From DASYXW01 sp035934405 (GTDB taxonomy: Bacteria; Acidobacteriota; Terriglobia; UBA7540), in the NCBI GenBank assembly GCA_035934405.1, contig DASYXW010000086.1:1-24999 (forward strand): a stretch of DNA of 24,999 nt. Reading direction: 5' to 3'. Both the position numbers and the translations under genes were made by a program. The notes beneath the pieces are model-generated. The model made no database searches, was not told the origin of the DNA, and saw only the letters and a program-made list of their open reading frames with translations. Shown piece after piece: positions 22,078-24,999 of this stretch (within the stretch, counting starts at the first letter, position 1; each line of letters begins with the position of its first letter).

Positions 22078-23073
22078 TCAACCTACTAAGACTGCCTTTT
22101 CGCCCGCGGAGTTTCCTGCCGCCGGTCCGCCCGCGCGCAGCCACTCGAGCGCCCGGCCTTGAATCTCCGGGTCGTCCCCGAACCCCGCGAACCACATGAT
22201 GCCCGGCTCGCGCCGAAACCAGGTCATTTGCCGCTTGGCGTACTGGCGAGTTACGGCTTGGGTTGCTCGCACGGCCTCGTCCAGACTGATTTCGCCCCGC
22301 AGCGCGGCCGCGAGCTGGCGATAGCCGAGCGCCCCGAGCGGCTTAAGCTTGGATGCGTCCGGACGCACGGCGAGGGCCCGAACTTCTTCGAGCCATCCGG
22401 ATTCGACCATGAATTCCACCCGGCGGTTGATCCGGTCGCAGAGCGCGGCCCGGTCCGGGTCGAGTCCTATCTTGTGGAAGCGAAACCCGGGCAAACCCGT
22501 TCGCCCGTTCCCAAGCATCGCTGACATCGGCCGGCGAGCGACCAGGCAGACCTCCACGGCGCGAATCGTCTTCTGGGTGTCGCGGGCGTGAATCCGTCCG
22601 GCCGCCGTCGGGTCCAGGCGCCACAACAGGCGATGCAGCCGCTCGCCGCCGTGCCGCGCGGTGAGGCTCTTGAGCCGCGCGCGCAACTCTTCCGAGCGTC
22701 GCGGCCCGTCAAACAGTCCAAGCAGCAGCGCGCGCAGATAGAGGCCCGTGCCTCCCACCAGGATGGGCAGGCGGCCCCGCTCGCGCACCGAGTCCAGCGC
22801 GCGCGACGCCTCGCGGCGAAAGTCTCCGGCAGTGAAGACTTCGTCGGGCTCCACGATGTCCAGAAGGTGATGGGGAACGCCCTGGCGGCTTTCGGGCGCC
22901 ACCTTGCCGGCGCCGATGTCAAAGCCGCGATACACCTGCACGGAATCGCAGTTCACGATTTCGCCGCCGAAGCGCAACGCTACTTCAATCCCGAGCGCCG
23001 ACTTGCCCGAGGCCGTGGGTCCGACGATGACAACGAGAGGATAGTCCGCGGCGTTGGTTGCTAGCGGCTCCAC
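22078..23073 (-). CDS. miaA: tRNA dimethylallyltransferase
   Basis: MiaA transfers a dimethylallyl group from DMAPP to N6 of adenosine 37 in tRNAs that read codons beginning with U. From the GTG at 23073 the protein has 331 residues, near the E. coli length of 316. The P-loop is GPTASGKS (18-25), followed by CDSVQVYRGFDIGAGK, PHHLLDIVEP, and LPILVGGTGLYLRALLLG, all diagnostic. The frame is open further upstream to an ATG at 23259, but those extra 62 residues are not family-like. The GTG overlaps the end of a small ORF (23061-23168) by 13 nt. Downstream come hfq and hflX. Confidence 0.93.
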   Translation of the reverse strand: MEPLATNAADYPLVVIVGPTASGKSALGIEVALRFGGEIVNCDSVQVYRGFDIGAGKVAPESRQGVPHHLLDIVEPDEVFTAGDFRREASRALDSVRERGRLPILVGGTGLYLRALLLGLFDGPRRSEELRARLKSLTARHGGERLHRLLWRLDPTAAGRIHARDTQKTIRAVEVCLVARRPMSAMLGNGRTGLPGFRFHKIGLDPDRAALCDRINRRVEFMVESGWLEEVRALAVRPDASKLKPLGALGYRQLAAALRGEISLDEAVRATQAVTRQYAKRQMTWFRREPGIMWFAGFGDDPEIQGRALEWLRAGGPAAGNSAGEKAVLVG

Positions 23074-23168
23074 GCCAGCACGCGGAAGTAGCGAAACATC
23101 AGAAGGCACAGAATCGCTCCAAGCAGCAGGAAGCAGCCCAGAAGCTGGTTGCGCGAGGGTTGCAGCAT
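23061..23168 (-). CDS. Possible 35-residue single-helix membrane protein
   Basis: A short ORF not obviously a shadow of the neighbouring frame. Its product starts MLQPSRNQ, continues with a hydrophobic stretch (LLGCFLLLGAILCLLMF, about residues 9-25) and ends in basic-aromatic residues RYFRVLAWSR, the pattern of a single-pass inner-membrane peptide. The ORF overlaps the likely GTG start of miaA by 13 nt, so it could drive translation of miaA by coupling. No clear ribosome site precedes its ATG. It could also be an accidental reading of the region upstream of miaA. Confidence 0.4.
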   Translation of the reverse strand: MLQPSRNQLLGCFLLLGAILCLLMFRYFRVLAWSR

Positions 23169-23383
23169 TAGATTCGGCAGGCAACTGCGCCGCGCGCCAC
23201 GCGTTCGGCCGGGCGCCGCGGGCAGCACGGAGACCGTCTTCGGAGACTTGCCGATCCAAGTTCTTGCGCCAATCTTCCCCCTCTCGGCCCCTCAGCCCCT
23301 CGGCCCCTCGGCTTGATTCTACCTGAGTGCGGAAGCGGCATCAAGCTTGCTGATTCTGAAATCTTAGGTCTGAAATCCTTCGC

Positions 23384-23472
23384 TGTCATCCTGAGGAGCC
23401 GGAGGCGACGAAGGAGCTCTGTATTTGTTTGCTCCTGAAATGCCGGGATTCTTCGCTTCGCTCAGAATGACA
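23384..23472. repeat. Short inverted-repeat (MITE-like) element
   Basis: Terminal inverted repeats TGTCATCCTGAG (23384-23395) and CTCAGAATGACA (23461-23472) match at 11 of 12 positions. Sub-terminal GAAGCGAAG-type sequence (CTTCGCTTCGCTCAG on the right) adds to the palindromic character. The element is 89 bp and non-coding; similar TGTCAT-CTGAG palindromes are common intergenic repeats in some soil bacteria. Confidence 0.65.
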
Positions 23473-23495
23473 CGAGGGGCGGCACCGAGCGAGGT

Positions 23496-23519
23496 AGCGC
23501 CGGGCTTCAGCCCGGCGCT
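23496..23519. repeat. Perfect 10-bp GC hairpin, possible terminator of the dehydrogenase gene
   Basis: AGCGCCGGGC-TTCA-GCCCGGCGCT is a perfect stem with a tetraloop, located 125 nt past the 3' end of the alcohol dehydrogenase. No T-run follows on the minus strand, so it is a repeat with possible terminator function. Confidence 0.55.
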
Positions 23520-23643
23520 TTCCGCCGCGCGGGGCGCGCTGGCGCTTCCTCTCCTGCTCTGCGAGTCCTTCCGACGAGCTCCCAATCGCAGACCCGCTCA
23601 GCAGCGCTCGCCGCGACGAGTCTGCGCCACCCGCGATCGCCGA

Positions 23644-24630
23644 TTACATCGTGAGGACGGCGCGGAACCGCGCCTTGCCTTCCGCAACGCGCTCGTAGGC
23701 TTTCGGCGCCTCTGCCAATGGGTACGTCTCGACAATGGTTTTAACTTTTCCTTGCGCTACGAAATCAAGCGCTTCGTAGAGATATTCGGGGCCGTTCTGC
23801 TGGCTGCCAATTATTCGAATGCGTTTCGCGATGAGATCCATCAGCGAGATCGAAAGCGGCTCCGCGTCGGCGCCCATCGTCACCAGCCGGCCGTCCGGCC
23901 GCAATCCCTGAATGCTGTCCACCATCGACTTGGTCGAATTCGAGGTACTGAGGATTACATCTGCGCCCCCTGCCGCGGCCAAGCTCTTTCCGTCGCGGAC
24001 AATCTCGTCCGCGCCGAGCTCGCGGATCATCTTGTCTTTATCGGGGGAATGCGAAACCGCGATGGTCTCGAAGCCTGCGGCCTTCGCGTATTGCACTGCC
24101 AGGTGTCCAAGCCCGCCGATCCCGAGCACGGCCACGCGCTCGTGCGGCTTCGGGTCGGCCCAGCGCAGCCCGCTATAGACCGTGTAACCGGCGCAGAAGA
24201 TCGGGGCGGCTTGCTCATAGGAAACCTTGTCAGGAATGAGATAAGTTGCGTCGGCATTCATCAGCATGTACTCGGCGTGTCCGCCTTGCGCCTCAATTCC
24301 TGTGCCCTTCAGATAGGGACAGAACATTCTGCGGCCACGCTGGCACCATTCGCAGCGCCCGCAGGTGGATTGAATCCAGGCGGTACCCACGCGGTCGCCC
24401 ACCTTCCGCGTCGTGACGTCGGGAGCCGCGGCAACGATCTCGCCCACCGGCTCGTGGCCTAAGATGCGGGGAAATGGTCCGGGAAGGTGTCCGAGCGTCA
24501 TATGTACGTCGGTGTAGCAAATGCCGCTGGCATGCATTTTCACCAGCACTTGATCGGGTCCGGGTTGAGGTTGTGGAACGTCTTTGATCTGCCACGAACT
24601 GCTCACAGCGGGAACCACTGCAGCTTTCAT
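23644..24630 (-). CDS. Zinc-dependent alcohol dehydrogenase
   Basis: A medium-chain, NAD(P)-dependent alcohol dehydrogenase of 328 residues, oxidising an alcohol to an aldehyde or the reverse. The catalytic zinc ligands are Cys38 (GICYTDVHM), His59 (LGHEPVGEI) and Cys146 (FCAGYTVYSGL); the structural zinc uses Cys90, Cys93, Cys96 and Cys104. The nucleotide-binding GIGGLGHLAVQYAKA is at about 170-184. The pattern is that of bacterial AdhA/AdhP ethanol- or propanol-preferring enzymes; the substrate is not defined. The ATG at 24630 has AGGAGG nine nt upstream and begins MKAAVV as expected; a longer in-frame start at 24768 is rejected. It stands alone between repeats and an insertion sequence. 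Confidence 0.93.
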   Translation of the reverse strand: MKAAVVPAVSSSWQIKDVPQPQPGPDQVLVKMHASGICYTDVHMTLGHLPGPFPRILGHEPVGEIVAAAPDVTTRKVGDRVGTAWIQSTCGRCEWCQRGRRMFCPYLKGTGIEAQGGHAEYMLMNADATYLIPDKVSYEQAAPIFCAGYTVYSGLRWADPKPHERVAVLGIGGLGHLAVQYAKAAGFETIAVSHSPDKDKMIRELGADEIVRDGKSLAAAGGADVILSTSNSTKSMVDSIQGLRPDGRLVTMGADAEPLSISLMDLIAKRIRIIGSQQNGPEYLYEALDFVAQGKVKTIVETYPLAEAPKAYERVAEGKARFRAVLTM

Positions 24631-24736
24631 AACATTTCCTCCTGGCGATTCGATGCGAGCGCCTTTGCGGTCGGTGCATGAGTTTAGATGGCGACCGCTA
24701 AGCGAAATTTCTGCGGCAGAATGCAAGGGTCGGCTG

Positions 24737-24949
24737 GCGCAGACCCTTGGGGTCTGCGCGCGTAGCACCCTTCATAAACCGCCCGGCTGACTTCCCTGAA
24801 GCTCGCCGTGGTCATCGTGGTTCCGGTCGCATCCCTGTAGCCCAGGGCCGCAGACCTTCAAGGTCTGATGCTATGAAGGGGGCGGCTGGATTCGAGTAGG
24901 ATTGGGTTGTTGGAAAACTCAATCTGAATCGAAAGGAGCACCCCCTGAA
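24737..24949 (+). mobile_element. Probable left end of an IS110-type element, with structured non-coding DNA
   Basis: Upstream of the partial transposase lie a perfect 10-bp hairpin (24737-24759, GCGCAGACCC / GGGTCTGCGC), a second CAGACC-TTCAA-GGTCTG hairpin (24851-24867), and long-range arms GCACCCTTCATA (24765-24776) and TATGAAGGGGGC (24872-24883) that pair at 11 of 12 positions. In IS110-group elements this upstream region encodes the bridge RNA that directs target choice. The exact element boundary cannot be set because only one end is in the window. Confidence 0.5.
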
Positions 24950-24999
24950 ATGTTATACCTCGGAGTGGATGTTCATAAGAAGAATTGTTGGGTGACCGT
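24950..24999 (+). CDS. IS110-family transposase, N-terminal fragment cut by window edge
   Basis: Only 16 codons are visible: MLYLGVDVHKKNCWVT. The opening YLGVDVHKK is typical of the RuvC-like DEDD domain of IS110/IS1111 recombinases, where the Asp of GVD is the first catalytic acid. GAAAGGAG lies about 11 nt before the ATG, and no other start is likely. The gene continues beyond the window. Confidence 0.8.
   Translation, partial: MLYLGVDVHKKNCWVT

Larger units (their letters stand above)
23169..23643. other. Repeat-rich intergenic stretch, no gene seen
   Basis: Between miaA and the alcohol dehydrogenase lie three repeat types: an 8-bp tandem (TCGGCCCC-like, about 3.6 copies, near 23284-23312), an 89-bp inverted-repeat element (23384-23472) and a GC hairpin (23496-23519). 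Open frames here are Arg/Pro-rich and not protein-like. Confidence 0.6.

Noticed and set aside
23073..23259. N-terminal extension of miaA to an ATG at 23259
   Set aside because: The extra 62 residues are low-complexity and unlike MiaA; the GTG at 23073 gives the family length.
1..24999. Search for CRISPR arrays, tRNA and rRNA genes
   Set aside because: No regularly spaced repeats with unique spacers and no tRNA or rRNA signature were seen by eye; a covariance search would be needed to exclude small RNAs.

Overview
The window looks like a chromosomal contig from a GC-rich, Gram-negative-type bacterium, most plausibly an acidobacterium or a soil relative. This is inferred from style: Hfq with a His-Ala-Ile-Ser-Thr core, extracytoplasmic protease/TPR proteins, and many small palindromic intergenic repeats. 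No rRNA or marker gene fixes the taxonomy. Nearly all genes run on the minus strand; pyrG, an M1-type peptidase and a partial transposase at the right edge are on the plus strand.

Layout. 1-2009: a paired palindromic repeat, a candidate promoter, pyrG (CTP synthase) and a closing hairpin. 2137-4654: an unrecognised protein with nuclease-like motifs and a secreted trypsin-like protease fused to TPR repeats, both minus strand. 4655-7297: a repeat-bearing spacer with a strong sigma-70-like promoter, then an exported M1-family metallopeptidase with C-terminal TPRs. 7312-18538: the centrepiece, eleven minus-strand genes apparently read from one promoter in front of a TetR-family regulator. 18631-19864: an AMMECR1-domain protein and pgsA. 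20417-23168: hflX, hfq, miaA and a possible small membrane ORF, in the miaA-hfq-hflX order known from enterobacteria. 23644-24630: a zinc alcohol dehydrogenase. 24737-24999: the left end of an IS110-type element with structured DNA in front of its transposase.

The main cluster (tetR, crotonase, class-I glutamine amidotransferase-like hydrolase, PaaG-like isomerase, BoxB-like diiron oxygenase, Dch-like hydratase, hcrC, hcrA, hcrB, macrodomain protein, MidA-like methyltransferase) looks like a pathway for aromatic CoA thioesters. HcrCAB would remove the 4-hydroxyl of 4-hydroxybenzoyl-CoA. HcrB carries the extra cysteine loop that marks true 4-hydroxybenzoyl-CoA reductases. The BoxB-like protein keeps all diiron ligand positions and would epoxidise the ring, and the crotonases would isomerise or hydrate the products. 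The mix is unusual: a dehydroxylase best known from anaerobes beside an O2-dependent epoxidase, with a PaaG-type isomerase in place of BoxC and no visible BoxA, BoxC, PaaZ or CoA ligase. Control is legible: a 20-bp pseudo-palindrome sits on the predicted transcription start just upstream of tetR. The junctions within this cluster also carry a degenerate 7-bp repeat family, one copy of which encodes the C-terminal tail of HcrA.
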